From assembly GCA_030151255.1 (NCBI GenBank), contig JASLED010000002.1:57537-121536 (forward strand): a DNA stretch of 64,000 bases. Direction: 5' to 3'. This document shows positions 1-9,534 of the stretch, one piece after another (position 1 is the first letter of the stretch; each line of letters begins with the position of its first letter). The position numbers were made by a program, and so were the translations under genes. The stretch is from Flavobacterium sp. (lineage in GTDB: Bacteria > Bacteroidota > Bacteroidia > Flavobacteriales > Flavobacteriaceae). A model generated the notes under the pieces. The model searched no databases. It was given only the letters and a program-made list of their open reading frames with translations, and was not told where the DNA came from.

Positions 1-619
1 CTACAACATTTATTCCTTTAATAAAACGAACGTTTGCTTTTCCAAGAACATTATCCTCTCCTGAATAACGAACATTCCATCCAAATTGTTTTGCGTAAAC
101 TTCAATGTTAATTACTTCTTCCTCGTCATCAACAAACATAATGTCGTTCCAAGCAAATAATCCGTAAAGGATTAATCCTGTAAGAGTAATTGTAGGAATA
201 ATTGTCCAAGCAGCTTCTAACTTATCGTTATCAGAAAAATATCTTGCAGCTCTTCCTTCTACTCCACGTCCTTGAAATGCAAAGTAGTGTAATAAAAATT
301 GAGTTATAATTTGAACAAAGAAAATCAATGCTAATGAGATCCACATTAGTGTATCTACTGTTTCACCATGCACTGAAGCTGAGTCACTTAATAATGGGAA
401 GCTTCCATATTCTACTACACAAAAAATAGTAAAAACATAGATGAAAGCTAAGAAACCAAAAGTTAAATAACCATGTAGGTTGTTATCTTTCGCATTAGCG
501 ACTTGAGATGTATAGTCATCTGGTGCTGATCCAACTTGCGTCAAATCGAATATCTTAGTCAATTGCCAAATTGCAATTCCTAATAAAACAACTATCGCTA
601 CTATTAATAAACTAGTCAT
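1..619 (-). CDS. coxB: cytochrome c oxidase subunit II, partial (C-terminus beyond left edge)
   Basis: This is the membrane-anchored subunit that receives electrons from cytochrome c (or directly from alternative complex III) and passes them to the haem-copper subunit I. About 206 codons are visible from an ATG at 617-619; no stop occurs before the edge. The protein begins MTSLLIVAIVVLLGIAIW, has two further hydrophobic segments, and then the family hallmark EAAWTIIPTITL followed by the start of the periplasmic cupredoxin domain. The CuA ligands lie outside the window, so they cannot be checked. It follows actF by 17 bp in the same direction, which fits the usual act-cox operon; coxA should lie just to the left. 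Confidence 0.93.
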   Translation of the reverse strand, partial: MTSLLIVAIVVLLGIAIWQLTKIFDLTQVGSAPDDYTSQVANAKDNNLHGYLTFGFLAFIYVFTIFCVVEYGSFPLLSDSASVHGETVDTLMWISLALIFFVQIITQFLLHYFAFQGRGVEGRAARYFSDNDKLEAAWTIIPTITLTGLILYGLFAWNDIMFVDDEEEVINIEVYAKQFGWNVRYSGEDNVLGKANVRFIKGINVV

Positions 620-636
620 TGGTTTATTTTTAATTA

Positions 637-1941
637 TTAATAATGAAAATGTTTACTCTCTTCGATTAGAGGATTGTTTTTAGTCAACAATGGAGCTTTT
701 GAAATAGCATTAAAGCCAACATAGATAAATAAACCTATAAAGAACATTAATGATGCAATTTCTGGAACACCAATAAACCAAGAACCTCCAACTGTACCAG
801 GACTAATCATCACAAAGAAGTCTAAATAATGACCTACAAGGATACAAGTACCAGCCATAACAACAATCCAAGTTAAACGTTTGAAATCAGTGTTAAGTAA
901 TAACAATAATGGCAATGCAAAGTTTAACAATAACATACCAAAGAATGGTAAATTATATTCCTGAATACGGAAGATAAAATAAGTTACCTCTTCTGGAATA
1001 TTTGAATACCATTGTAACATAAATTGTGAGAACCAAAGATAAGTCCAGAAAATACTTAATCCAAACATAAATTTAGCTAAATCATGAATATGACTTGTAT
1101 TTACATACTCTAAATATCCTTTGTTCTTTAAATATAAAGTTACAAATGCAATAACTGTAACACCTGATACGAAGAAACTTGCAAATACATACCATCCGAA
1201 TAATGTACTATACCAGTGTGTATCAATTGACATAATCCAATCCCAAGATGCGATAGATTCAGAAACAATAAAAAATGCTAAATATCCAGCTGATGCTTTG
1301 AACATCTTTTTATGAAACACTAAATCTCCTGTTGCATCAAGATTTAATGATTGTTTTCTCATGTAGATTCTATAGAAATTCCATCCAGTTAAGAATACAA
1401 TCGCTCTAATTAAGAAAAATGGAACATTTAAGTATCCTGTTTTTCCTTGAATAAGAGCATCTTTAGCTACAATTGCTGGATCCATCCAAATAAATAAATG
1501 GTTACCACCAAAAGAACTTGCTACTAACAACAAGAAGAAAATAATAGAACCCGGAAGTAAATAAGCTGATAAACCTTCCATTACTCTAAAAAGTACTGGA
1601 GACCAACCTGCAGATGCTGCATAATTAATTCCGTAAAAAGTTAAAATACCTAAAGATATTAACATCACGAAAATACAAGCCACATATACTGCTGTCCAAG
1701 GCTTATTTTGCATTTGACCTAACACATGTTCTAAATGTTTTTGATGAGCATCATGATCTGCTTCTGAAACTTCAGAATGATCTGCATGATGTTCTCCACC
1801 ATGATGTGCTTGCTCATTCAATATCTGCTCTACTTCAGCAGTTGTCTTTGGTGCACTGAAAAAACCATAAGCAATCCCTATTAATCCTAGAACCATTAGG
1901 GCAATTGAAAAGGTTTTTAAATTTTTTGATAATGTATACAT
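637..1941 (-). CDS. actF: alternative complex III subunit ActF (quinol:cytochrome c oxidoreductase, NrfD-like membrane subunit)
   Basis: ActF is one of the two polytopic NrfD-like membrane subunits of alternative complex III, which oxidises quinol and reduces cytochrome c or the oxidase. The 434-residue protein has about ten hydrophobic segments. After the first segment (residues 12-30) comes a His-rich stretch (residues 46-72, nine histidines), predicted soluble. Motifs such as SIASWDWIMSIDTHWYSTLF are typical of the family. It is the last act gene, 30 bp downstream of actE and 17 bp upstream of coxB. Assignment rests on the family pattern together with its place in a complete actABCDEF order. 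Confidence 0.9.
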   Translation of the reverse strand: MYTLSKNLKTFSIALMVLGLIGIAYGFFSAPKTTAEVEQILNEQAHHGGEHHADHSEVSEADHDAHQKHLEHVLGQMQNKPWTAVYVACIFVMLISLGILTFYGINYAASAGWSPVLFRVMEGLSAYLLPGSIIFFLLLVASSFGGNHLFIWMDPAIVAKDALIQGKTGYLNVPFFLIRAIVFLTGWNFYRIYMRKQSLNLDATGDLVFHKKMFKASAGYLAFFIVSESIASWDWIMSIDTHWYSTLFGWYVFASFFVSGVTVIAFVTLYLKNKGYLEYVNTSHIHDLAKFMFGLSIFWTYLWFSQFMLQWYSNIPEEVTYFIFRIQEYNLPFFGMLLLNFALPLLLLLNTDFKRLTWIVVMAGTCILVGHYLDFFVMISPGTVGGSWFIGVPEIASLMFFIGLFIYVGFNAISKAPLLTKNNPLIEESKHFHY

Positions 1942-1971
1942 ATCTAAACTTTCAAATAAGTTTTACAATTA

Positions 1972-2544
1972 TTATTCTGATTTCAATTTTAATACATAAT
2001 CAGCAACTAACCAACGCTCGTGTTGTGTTAACTGATTAGCATGAGAACCCATTGAATTCAAACCATAAGTAATAACTTGGTAAATTCCTCCTTCTGTTAG
2101 CTCTCTATCGTGATAATTAGGTACCCCAAGAAATTTTTCTCTCTTTACTAGATTTCCTTTTCCATCACCTTTTGCACCGTGACAAATTGAACAATAAATT
2201 GCATAAAGCTCTTTACCTTTTTCAGCACCTGTTTCCTTTTCTTCTGCAGTTAAAGGAGATTTTAAATATAATCTTGCTTCTTCCAAACCTTCTGGTGTAT
2301 TTGGATACACTTCTGGTTGAAATCCGCGTGGAATACTTCCTTCTGCAGGAATTTGTCCTTCTTTACCGTTTTTAAACACAGTAGTTGGAACTTCAGAATA
2401 TGTTTCATAAGGTACTGCTTCGTACATATTTGGCATAAACTGATAGTTTGGACGCTCTTTATTAAAGCACGATGTAGTCAAAACTGCTACACCGGCTAAA
2501 GCTAGTATATTATATATCGCTTTCATGCTACTATTACTTTTCAA
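1972..2544 (-). CDS. actE: alternative complex III subunit ActE, mono-haem cytochrome c lipoprotein
   Basis: ActE carries one c-type haem and sits on the periplasmic face of alternative complex III. The 190-residue product has an N-terminal signal with lipobox LTTSC (Cys26), so it should be lipid-anchored. The haem motif CSICH (about residues 118-122) is followed by GAKGDGKGN, a typical cytochrome c continuation; a likely distal Met lies in NSMGSHANQL. The start overlaps the end of actD by 11 bp, pointing to translational coupling. An alternative in-frame start at Met7 would keep the lipobox. Confidence 0.92.
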   Translation of the reverse strand: MKSNSSMKAIYNILALAGVAVLTTSCFNKERPNYQFMPNMYEAVPYETYSEVPTTVFKNGKEGQIPAEGSIPRGFQPEVYPNTPEGLEEARLYLKSPLTAEEKETGAEKGKELYAIYCSICHGAKGDGKGNLVKREKFLGVPNYHDRELTEGGIYQVITYGLNSMGSHANQLTQHERWLVADYVLKLKSE

Positions 2545-3055
2545 TTACTTTAACTTCAACTGCACCCGTTGCTTTAAAGAATTCGATTGCAGTTTCTTCA
2601 TTTCCGTGTAAAGCAACTTCCATTAAAAAATGATCATCAGTTGTTCTTACATCTGGGTTCTCAGCTTTTTTAAATGGCCATAATTTACTTCTAAAGAAGA
2701 AAGTTAATACCATCAAGTGAGCAGAGAACAATACAGTCATCTCAAACATAATAGGCACAAACGCAGGCATATTTTGGATAAAGCTAAAACTTGGCTTACC
2801 TCCAATGTCTTGTGGCCAATCTACAATCATGATATAATACATCATACTTGTACCAACAGACAAACCTACTAATCCGTATAAGAAAGCACAAATTGCTAAT
2901 CTTGTTGGTTTTAAGCCCATTGCCTTATCTAGTCCGTGTACTGGAAAAGGCGTGTAAATTTCCTCAATGTGATGCTTAGCAGTTCTTGTGTCTTTTACTG
3001 CATCCAACAATACATCATCATCATTGTATATTGCGTGAATAAACTTATTACTCAT
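2534..3055 (-). CDS. actD: alternative complex III subunit ActD (DUF3341)
   Basis: ActD is a small membrane subunit of alternative complex III without a redox cofactor. The 173-residue protein has a soluble N-terminal part, two hydrophobic helices (about residues 51-77 and 100-124) and a soluble C-terminus, as expected for DUF3341. The segment FTPFPVHGLDKAM-like (YTPFPVHGLDKAMGL) is a recognisable family signature. It starts 6 bp after the actC stop and overlaps actE, so it belongs to the same transcript. Confidence 0.92.
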   Translation of the reverse strand: MSNKFIHAIYNDDDVLLDAVKDTRTAKHHIEEIYTPFPVHGLDKAMGLKPTRLAICAFLYGLVGLSVGTSMMYYIMIVDWPQDIGGKPSFSFIQNMPAFVPIMFEMTVLFSAHLMVLTFFFRSKLWPFKKAENPDVRTTDDHFLMEVALHGNEETAIEFFKATGAVEVKVIEK

Positions 3056-3061
3056 AACGAA

Positions 3062-4471
3062 TTAGTGATTTAATGTTTGATGACCTTCTTTACTATCTCT
3101 CTCTTTTTTATAATATTCTCCTGATGATTTCAAGATTGTTTTTACCTCTGCCTGAGCAATTACAGGGAAGCTTCTTGAATATAATAAGAATAATACAAAA
3201 AAGAATCCAATCGTACCAATGTAAATTCCTGCATCTACAAAAGTAGGTTGGAACATTGTCCAAGATGATGGCAAGTAATCTCTATGTAGAGAAGTAACAA
3301 TAATTACGAAACGCTCAAACCACATACCGATATTTACGATAATAGAAATGATAAACGAAGCCATAATATTTGTTCTAATCTTTTTCACCCACATAACTTG
3401 CGGAGAAATTACGTTACAAGTCATCATTAACCAATATGACCACCAGTAAGGACCTGAAGCACGGTTTAAAAAAGCATATTGCTCATACTCAACTCCAGAA
3501 TACCAAGCTACCCATAACTCAGTGATATATGCAACCCCAACAACTGAACCTGTAATCATCACAATAATGTTCATTAATTCAATGTGTTGTACCGTGATAT
3601 AGTCTTCTAAATTAGATACCTTTCTCATGATTATTAACAATGTATTTACCATTGCAAAACCAGAGAAAATTGCTCCTGCTACAAAGTACGGAGGTAAAAT
3701 TGTGGTATGCCATCCTGGAATAACAGAAGTAGCAAAGTCAAAAGATACAATCGTGTGTACAGAAAGTACAAGCGGTGTAGCTAAACCTGCTAACACAAGA
3801 CTCACTTCTTCAAAACGTTGCCAATCTTTTGCTCTTCCAGACCATCCGAAAGATAAGATTGAATATACTCTCTTTGTAAAAGGTGTAATAGCTCTATCTC
3901 TAAGCATAGCAAAGTCAGGTAGTAAACCAGTCCACCAGAAAACTAATGATACTGATAAGTACGTTGAAATTGCAAATACGTCCCATAATAATGGTGAGTT
4001 AAAGTTAACCCATAATGAACCGAACTGGTTAGGAATAGGTAATACCCAATATGCTAACCATGGACGACCCATGTGTATAACAGGGAATAAACCAGCCTGA
4101 ACTACAGAAAAAATTGTCATTGCTTCTGCAGAACGGTTAATAGCCATTCTCCACTTTTGTCTAAATAATAATAATACAGCTGAAATTAATGTACCAGCAT
4201 GCCCGATACCAACCCACCAAACGAAGTTAGTGATATCCCATGCCCATCCTACTGTTTTATTTAATCCCCATGTACCAATACCTGTACCAACTGTATAAGC
4301 CATACAGCCAACTCCCCATAAGAAAGCGATCAAAGCGATAGAGAAAACTCTCCACCACAATTTGTTTGCTCTTCCTTCAACAGGTCTAGCCACATCCACA
4401 GTTATATCGTGGTAAGATTTCTTACCGATAACTAAAGGTTTTCTAATGGGTGCTTCGTAATGTGACGACAT
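3062..4471 (-). CDS. actC: alternative complex III subunit ActC (NrfD/PsrC-like quinol-binding membrane protein)
   Basis: ActC is the NrfD/PsrC-type membrane subunit believed to hold the quinol site next to the iron-sulfur chain of ActB. The 469-residue protein has about ten transmembrane segments and family motifs including NFVWWVGIGHAGTLISA near residue 85 and FPVIHMGRPWLAYW near residue 129. It begins MSSHYEAPIRKPLVIGKKSYHD, a form common in Bacteroidota. It lies 40 bp downstream of actB in the operon. Confidence 0.94.
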   Translation of the reverse strand: MSSHYEAPIRKPLVIGKKSYHDITVDVARPVEGRANKLWWRVFSIALIAFLWGVGCMAYTVGTGIGTWGLNKTVGWAWDITNFVWWVGIGHAGTLISAVLLLFRQKWRMAINRSAEAMTIFSVVQAGLFPVIHMGRPWLAYWVLPIPNQFGSLWVNFNSPLLWDVFAISTYLSVSLVFWWTGLLPDFAMLRDRAITPFTKRVYSILSFGWSGRAKDWQRFEEVSLVLAGLATPLVLSVHTIVSFDFATSVIPGWHTTILPPYFVAGAIFSGFAMVNTLLIIMRKVSNLEDYITVQHIELMNIIVMITGSVVGVAYITELWVAWYSGVEYEQYAFLNRASGPYWWSYWLMMTCNVISPQVMWVKKIRTNIMASFIISIIVNIGMWFERFVIIVTSLHRDYLPSSWTMFQPTFVDAGIYIGTIGFFFVLFLLYSRSFPVIAQAEVKTILKSSGEYYKKERDSKEGHQTLNH

Positions 4472-4511
4472 AATCCTTTATATGTTTCTTTAATTAATAA
4501 TTCCTTTTAAA

Positions 4512-7500
4512 CTAGATATTTCTAACCTTTACATGATAGAATACATTTGGTTTTGTACCGATATGCTCTAATAAATGGTATGATCTATCTGATTCAGTTA
4601 ATTTAGTAATTTCTGATTCTTTCTCATTTATATCACCAAATACCATAGCTCCACTAGAACAAGCCGCAGAACAAGCTGTTTCAAATTCGTTTGCACGAAC
4701 TGCTCTTCCTTCGTTTTTAGCTTTTAAGATTGTAGCTTGAGTCATTTGGATACATAATGAACATTTCTCCATTACCCCTCTTGAACGAACAACAACATCT
4801 GGATTCAATACCATACGTCCTAAATCGTCATTCATGTTGTAATCGAATTCACTATTTTGAGCATATAAGAACCAGTTGAAACGTCTTACTTTGTAAGGAC
4901 AGTTGTTTGCACAATATCTAGTTCCTACACAACGGTTGTAAGCCATATGGTTTTGACCTTGACGCCCATGAGATGTAGCGGCAACTGGACATACTGTTTC
5001 ACATGGTGCGTGATTACAGTGCTGACACATTACAGGTTGGAATACTACTTGAGGATTATCAGCTGGATGTTCTAATTCTAAGAAAGCTTCACGAGTTTCT
5101 AAGAATCCACTTGCAGCTACTTTCTTTTCAACATCAGCATTAAATGTATCTTCAGATGAATAGTATCTATCAATACGCAACCAGTGCATATCTCTACTTC
5201 TTCTTACTTCTGATTTACCAACAACAGGAACGTTGTTTTCTGCGTGACATGCAATAACACATGCACCACATCCAGTACAAGCATTTAAGTCAATTGATAA
5301 ATTAAAATGATGTCCTACTGAACGATCAAATGATTCCCAAATATCGATTGATGCAGCTCTTACTTCTTCGTGATCGTAAGAAACCATCGGGAATGGATTC
5401 CATTCTTTAGCATCAGCAGTATTAAAAATCTCTAACGTAGTATCTTTTACAATATCTCCTCTACTCATTAGTGTATTTTGTAACTGAACACAAGCAAATT
5501 CATGTTCACCACCTACTTGAGTAATAGTAGCATTTTGTACATTTTGGAAGTTATTATACAATTCGTAAGCATTAACACCTACTTGCATTTCTTCTTTTAA
5601 AGCAGCTTTTCTTCCGTATCCGAAAGACAAACCGATTGTTCCAGGAGCTTGTCCTGGTTGGATGATAGCAGGAACATTTGATAATTCTTTATCTCCTACT
5701 TTAATAGTTACATAACTACCGTTTAACCCTCCATTAGCAACATGATAGTTTTTAATTCCTAAACCATCTGCATCTGCTCTTGACACAGTTACATAGTTAT
5801 CCCAAGAAACACGTGTAATTGGATCTGGAAACTCTTGTAACCAAGGGTTATTAGCTTGTTGTCCATCTCCCATTCCAGTTTTTGTGTAAAGAACTAATTC
5901 TAAACCATCCACTTTTTTAGCTGAAGCTAAAGCAGCAACTGCATTTGAAGCATCAATAGACACACTTACTTTTGTATTTTCTCCTGTGATAGCAAAACCA
6001 TCGTGAACTAATTGATTCCAAGTTAAATTACTAGCTTTAGATGCACCAACAGCTTTTACATATTCATAGTAACCAATATTATTACCATTCCACAATAACA
6101 AAGCATCTTGGAATTGTCTTGTATCAAATAAAGGTCTAATTGTAGGTTGAGTAACCGAATAATGACCTTTTTTAATCATTACATCACCCCAAGACTCTAA
6201 ATAATGAGGAGCTGCAGCAGCTATAGTAGAAACTAAAGCTGTTTCGTCTTCTTTCATTGTAAAATCAACAGAAGTTTTAACTTTCTTCAATCCTTCAACA
6301 AAAGCAGCACTATTTGCCAATGTATATACTGGGTTAACTCCAGACATAATTAAAGTATGTACTTTACCAGCATTCATATCTTTAATTAATTCTGCAACCT
6401 TAGCAGCATCACCTTGTCTTACATATTTTGTTTGTTCAGGTAAAAACGCATTTGACTGTAAAGCCTCGTTAATAGCTAAAACAACTAATTGAGCATTTAC
6501 ATCATCTAAGCCTGTTACTACAACTCCAGCCGAACCAGCAGCTTTTAATTGTTTTGCAGCCTTCATGATTGCTTCATCATAAGCAGTAGCAGCAGAAGAA
6601 GCTGAACCACCTACAACAACATTATATAATTTTACTAAAGCAGCTTTTTGCTCTTGTACTGTTAAAGGAATACGAACGTCAGCATTAGCTCCAGACAAAC
6701 TCATGTTTGATTCGATCTGAATATGCTTAGACATTTTTCCATTTTTAGGGATACGTTTTCCAGCATATGCTGAATCATATCCTCCACCTTGCCAATCTCC
6801 TAAAATATCAGCACCAACAGATACAATAACGTCAGCCTCGCTAAAGTTATAATCAGCTAAACCTCTCACTCCATAAACCTGCTCATACGCATCAGCAGCA
6901 GCCGACGATGAAACAGCATCATAAACAATGTGTTTAGCATTTGGATTAGCCTCGATAAACTCAGCAATCAATTTATCTGTAGAAGGACTAGCCATTGTAT
7001 TCGTTAACAACACAACATTACCTCCGTTAGATTTAGCATCTTGTAAACTTGCTCTTACTTTTGCATCAACCTCATCCCAAGAAGCATTCTTTCCTTCGAT
7101 TTTTGATTGTTTTAAACGCATGCTATCATACATAGAAAGTACTGATGCATTTACACGCGCATTAGCTCCAGAATAAGCACCTGCAAGTTTATTATTTTCA
7201 ATCTTAATTGGACGACCTTCGCGAGTTTTTACCAAAACATTCACAAAATCGAATCCATCAGCAACAGTAGTTGCATAATAATCAGCGATTCCAGGAATAA
7301 TTTCTTCTGGCTGAACCACGTAAGGAATTGATTTGATTACCGGTCCTTCACAAGCAGCTAAAGTAGCCGCAGCGGTAGAAAAACCAACATATTTCAAAAA
7401 GTCTCGACGAGTTGTTGAAGAAGAAGACAACTTGTTTTTATCCCCAAGAAATTCATCAGTAGGAATTTCGTCAACAAATTCGTTGTTTCTTAGCGTCTCA

Positions 7501-7562
7501 ACAATAGAACTATTATCATTCAGCTCTTCAACACTTTTCCAGTATTTTTTGTTTGATGCCAT
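4512..7562 (-). CDS. actB: alternative complex III subunit ActB (molybdopterin-oxidoreductase-like domain fused to iron-sulfur domain)
   Basis: ActB is the large periplasmic subunit of alternative complex III. The 1016-residue protein joins a molybdopterin-oxidoreductase-like region, which in ActB lacks a bound molybdenum cofactor, to a C-terminal ferredoxin region. Four Cys clusters are visible, beginning at CTGCGACVIAC (Cys762) and followed by CQHCNHAPCETVCP, CVGTRYCANNCP and CSLC; in the family these bind three [4Fe-4S] and one [3Fe-4S]. Residues 51-71 contain a twin-arginine motif TRRDFLKY and a lipobox-like LAAC (Cys71), suggesting Tat export with lipid anchoring. It is 34 bp downstream of actA. 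Confidence 0.94.
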   Translation of the reverse strand: MASNKKYWKSVEELNDNSSIVETLRNNEFVDEIPTDEFLGDKNKLSSSSTTRRDFLKYVGFSTAAATLAACEGPVIKSIPYVVQPEEIIPGIADYYATTVADGFDFVNVLVKTREGRPIKIENNKLAGAYSGANARVNASVLSMYDSMRLKQSKIEGKNASWDEVDAKVRASLQDAKSNGGNVVLLTNTMASPSTDKLIAEFIEANPNAKHIVYDAVSSSAAADAYEQVYGVRGLADYNFSEADVIVSVGADILGDWQGGGYDSAYAGKRIPKNGKMSKHIQIESNMSLSGANADVRIPLTVQEQKAALVKLYNVVVGGSASSAATAYDEAIMKAAKQLKAAGSAGVVVTGLDDVNAQLVVLAINEALQSNAFLPEQTKYVRQGDAAKVAELIKDMNAGKVHTLIMSGVNPVYTLANSAAFVEGLKKVKTSVDFTMKEDETALVSTIAAAAPHYLESWGDVMIKKGHYSVTQPTIRPLFDTRQFQDALLLWNGNNIGYYEYVKAVGASKASNLTWNQLVHDGFAITGENTKVSVSIDASNAVAALASAKKVDGLELVLYTKTGMGDGQQANNPWLQEFPDPITRVSWDNYVTVSRADADGLGIKNYHVANGGLNGSYVTIKVGDKELSNVPAIIQPGQAPGTIGLSFGYGRKAALKEEMQVGVNAYELYNNFQNVQNATITQVGGEHEFACVQLQNTLMSRGDIVKDTTLEIFNTADAKEWNPFPMVSYDHEEVRAASIDIWESFDRSVGHHFNLSIDLNACTGCGACVIACHAENNVPVVGKSEVRRSRDMHWLRIDRYYSSEDTFNADVEKKVAASGFLETREAFLELEHPADNPQVVFQPVMCQHCNHAPCETVCPVAATSHGRQGQNHMAYNRCVGTRYCANNCPYKVRRFNWFLYAQNSEFDYNMNDDLGRMVLNPDVVVRSRGVMEKCSLCIQMTQATILKAKNEGRAVRANEFETACSAACSSGAMVFGDINEKESEITKLTESDRSYHLLEHIGTKPNVFYHVKVRNI

Positions 7563-7596
7563 TGTATATAAATATTAGCTTCTTATTCTTTAATTA

Positions 7597-8877
7597 TTAA
7601 TAGTGACATTTACCACACTCTAAACCTCCCATTTGAGCCACCGTCAACTTCTCTACTCCGTATTTCTCAGCTAATTCACTGTGAATTTTAGCATAGTATT
7701 CATTACTATCCAATTTTACATTTGTAGTTCTATGACAATCGATACACCAACCCATTGTTAATGGAGAATGTTGTCTCATGATTTCCATTTCCTCAACTGG
7801 TCCGTGACAAGTTTGGCATTCTAAACCAGCAACATTAACGTGCTGTGAGTGGTTATAATAAACGAAATCTGGCAAATTGTGAATTCTAACCCACTTAACA
7901 GGTTTTTCTTTCCCTGTATATGATTGTGTAGTTACATCCCATCCAACCGCATCATATAGTTTTTGAATTTCTCCTGTATAGAATTCTGGAGTATATTTTC
8001 CGTAATCTACACCTGGATCTCCTGCAAACTCGCTGATATTTTTATGACAGTTCATACAAACATTTAACGAAGGAATACCTGAAGTTTTACTTGATCTTGC
8101 AGATGAGTGACAGTATTTACAATCAATACCATTGTCTCCAGCGTGAATTTTATGCGAAAAGTGAATTGGCTGTACTGGTTCATATCCTTTATCAACACCA
8201 ATTTGCATCATAAATCCATAAACGAAATACGATCCAATTAAAACAAACATAATTACTGTAGAAATTACCAAGAATTGATTTTTGACAAATGCTTTCCAGA
8301 TTGGAGTAGTTTGTCTTACCTCAGCTGTTAAACCATTTGCTTCAACAACCTTATTCAACACTTTTTTAACAAAAAACAACATTGTTACCAATAGTAACAA
8401 CACCACAACTAAAGCTCCTAAAACAATTACGTTAGAAACTCCATCAGCGTTAGCTGCTTTTGCTCCATCATTAGCAGATGTAGTAGCACCTGGCGCTTCA
8501 GCCTTTTGCTCAGAAGTATATGCCAAGATATCATCAATATCTTGATCTGATAAACCTGGAAAATCGTTCATAACTACCTTATTGTAATCATTAAACAATT
8601 TCACAGCCACAGGATCTCCTGCTTTAATCAAAGACGAACTACTTTTGATCCATTTGTGTAGCCAAGCTACATCTCCATCGTGTCTGTCAACAACTCCACG
8701 AAGAGCTGGCCCTGTAGAAGCTCCATCTAACTTATGACAAGCGGCACAGTTAGAATTAAACAATTCCTTCCCCTTTGCTACATCTTGAGCAAACGAAATT
8801 GTAGAAAAAGATAGCAGTAATGCTAAACAAAAGAATAAAATCTTTGAAAACGAATTATGGTTACCCACTTTTTTCAT
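7597..8877 (-). CDS. actA: alternative complex III subunit ActA, multihaem cytochrome c with an extra N-terminal mono-haem domain
   Basis: ActA is the multihaem cytochrome of alternative complex III. The 426-residue protein has a signal peptide ending near FAQD (residue 32), a mono-haem cytochrome c domain with CAACH at residues 44-48, a hydrophobic segment near 150-171, a second near 205-225, and a C-terminal domain with five more CxxCH motifs (CKYCH, CMNCH, CQTCH, CIDCH, CGKCH). Classical ActA is pentahaem, so this is a six-motif version. It is the first gene of the minus-strand operon; a promoter candidate lies about 85 bp upstream. Confidence 0.93.
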   Translation of the reverse strand: MKKVGNHNSFSKILFFCLALLLSFSTISFAQDVAKGKELFNSNCAACHKLDGASTGPALRGVVDRHDGDVAWLHKWIKSSSSLIKAGDPVAVKLFNDYNKVVMNDFPGLSDQDIDDILAYTSEQKAEAPGATTSANDGAKAANADGVSNVIVLGALVVVLLLLVTMLFFVKKVLNKVVEANGLTAEVRQTTPIWKAFVKNQFLVISTVIMFVLIGSYFVYGFMMQIGVDKGYEPVQPIHFSHKIHAGDNGIDCKYCHSSARSSKTSGIPSLNVCMNCHKNISEFAGDPGVDYGKYTPEFYTGEIQKLYDAVGWDVTTQSYTGKEKPVKWVRIHNLPDFVYYNHSQHVNVAGLECQTCHGPVEEMEIMRQHSPLTMGWCIDCHRTTNVKLDSNEYYAKIHSELAEKYGVEKLTVAQMGGLECGKCHY

Positions 8878-8962
8878 AGTTATAAATTGATTTTCAACTA
8901 AACTTGGTTTTTATAACAGCTCAAATAGCTATTACTCAATACACCTTATTTACAAACTCCGA

Positions 8963-8970
8963 CAAAAATA
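8963..8970 (-). promoter_or_regulatory. candidate act-cox operon promoter -7 element
   Basis: The minus strand reads TATTTTTG, an exact TAnnTTTG match, with TTTT 18 bp upstream in the place of the -33 TTTG. It lies about 85 bp before the actA start codon. No other gene lies between, so it would drive the whole act-cox operon. Confidence 0.5.
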
Positions 8971-9059
8971 CAATTTATGCCTTACTCTAAAAACCTTTCG
9001 CGACCTTAATCTTTAATTTATACGCGTTCTAAATAATAGACTTTAGAGCTATTTTCAAG

Positions 9060-9067
9060 AATATTTG
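9060..9067 (+). promoter_or_regulatory. candidate promoter -7 element for the SPOR protein
   Basis: AATATTTG matches seven of eight positions of TAnnTTTG and lies 27 bp before the start codon of the SPOR-domain gene. No convincing -33 element is visible. Confidence 0.3.
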
Positions 9068-9093
9068 TAATTTTACCCTAAATACATTTCATT

Positions 9094-9474
9094 ATGAGAA
9101 TTTTAAGAATATTTCCATCTGTTTTTTGTATGTTTTTTATCGTTTGCTCAAGTTTTGCTCAAGAAAAAAAAACTGCAATAAATGAGAATCAAAGCATACA
9201 AAAGCTAGTTGACATTAAAAGAAATGCCACGAACCAGTCAATTAACTCTGATAAATTCAATATTCAGATTTTTTATGGCAAAAATGCACAAGCCACAGAA
9301 GCCTTAAATAAATGCAAAAAACTTTATCCTGATTTAGAAGCTGTAATTATTTATGCCAATCCATCGTATAAAGTTTTGGTAGGAAATTTTAAAACAAGAT
9401 TAGAAGCAGAAAGAAATTTACAACTTATTCGAAAAGATTTTGATTCTGCGCTTTTAATTCGTCCTGGGAAATAA
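9094..9474 (+). CDS. secreted SPOR-domain protein
   Basis: A 126-residue protein with a signal peptide (cleavage near SSFAQE, residue 23) and a C-terminal SPOR-like domain (about residues 54-126: FNIQIFYGKNAQA, YKVLVGNFKTRLEAERNL, SALLIRPGK). SPOR domains bind denuded septal peptidoglycan, so a periplasmic cell-wall role is inferred. It is a lone gene between the divergent act operon and the convergent leuS, and shares a bidirectional terminator with leuS. Its exact function is unknown; identification is by the SPOR fold pattern. Confidence 0.8.
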   Translation: MRILRIFPSVFCMFFIVCSSFAQEKKTAINENQSIQKLVDIKRNATNQSINSDKFNIQIFYGKNAQATEALNKCKKLYPDLEAVIIYANPSYKVLVGNFKTRLEAERNLQLIRKDFDSALLIRPGK

Positions 9475-9476
9475 AT

Positions 9477-9516
9477 AAAAAATCCGTTACTCTAAAATTA
9501 GAATAACGGATTTTTT
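9477..9516. terminator. bidirectional terminator between the SPOR gene and leuS
   Basis: A 13-bp stem pairs AAAAAATCCGTTA (9477-9489) with TAACGGATTTTTT (9504-9516). A and T runs on the two sides make it usable from both converging genes. Confidence 0.85.
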
Positions 9517-9534
9517 ATTTTTATTCAAAAATAA

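Noticed and set aside
3627..4100. Open frame antisense to actC
   Set aside because: It is a shadow of a well-conserved gene, with no initiation signal or recognisable protein.
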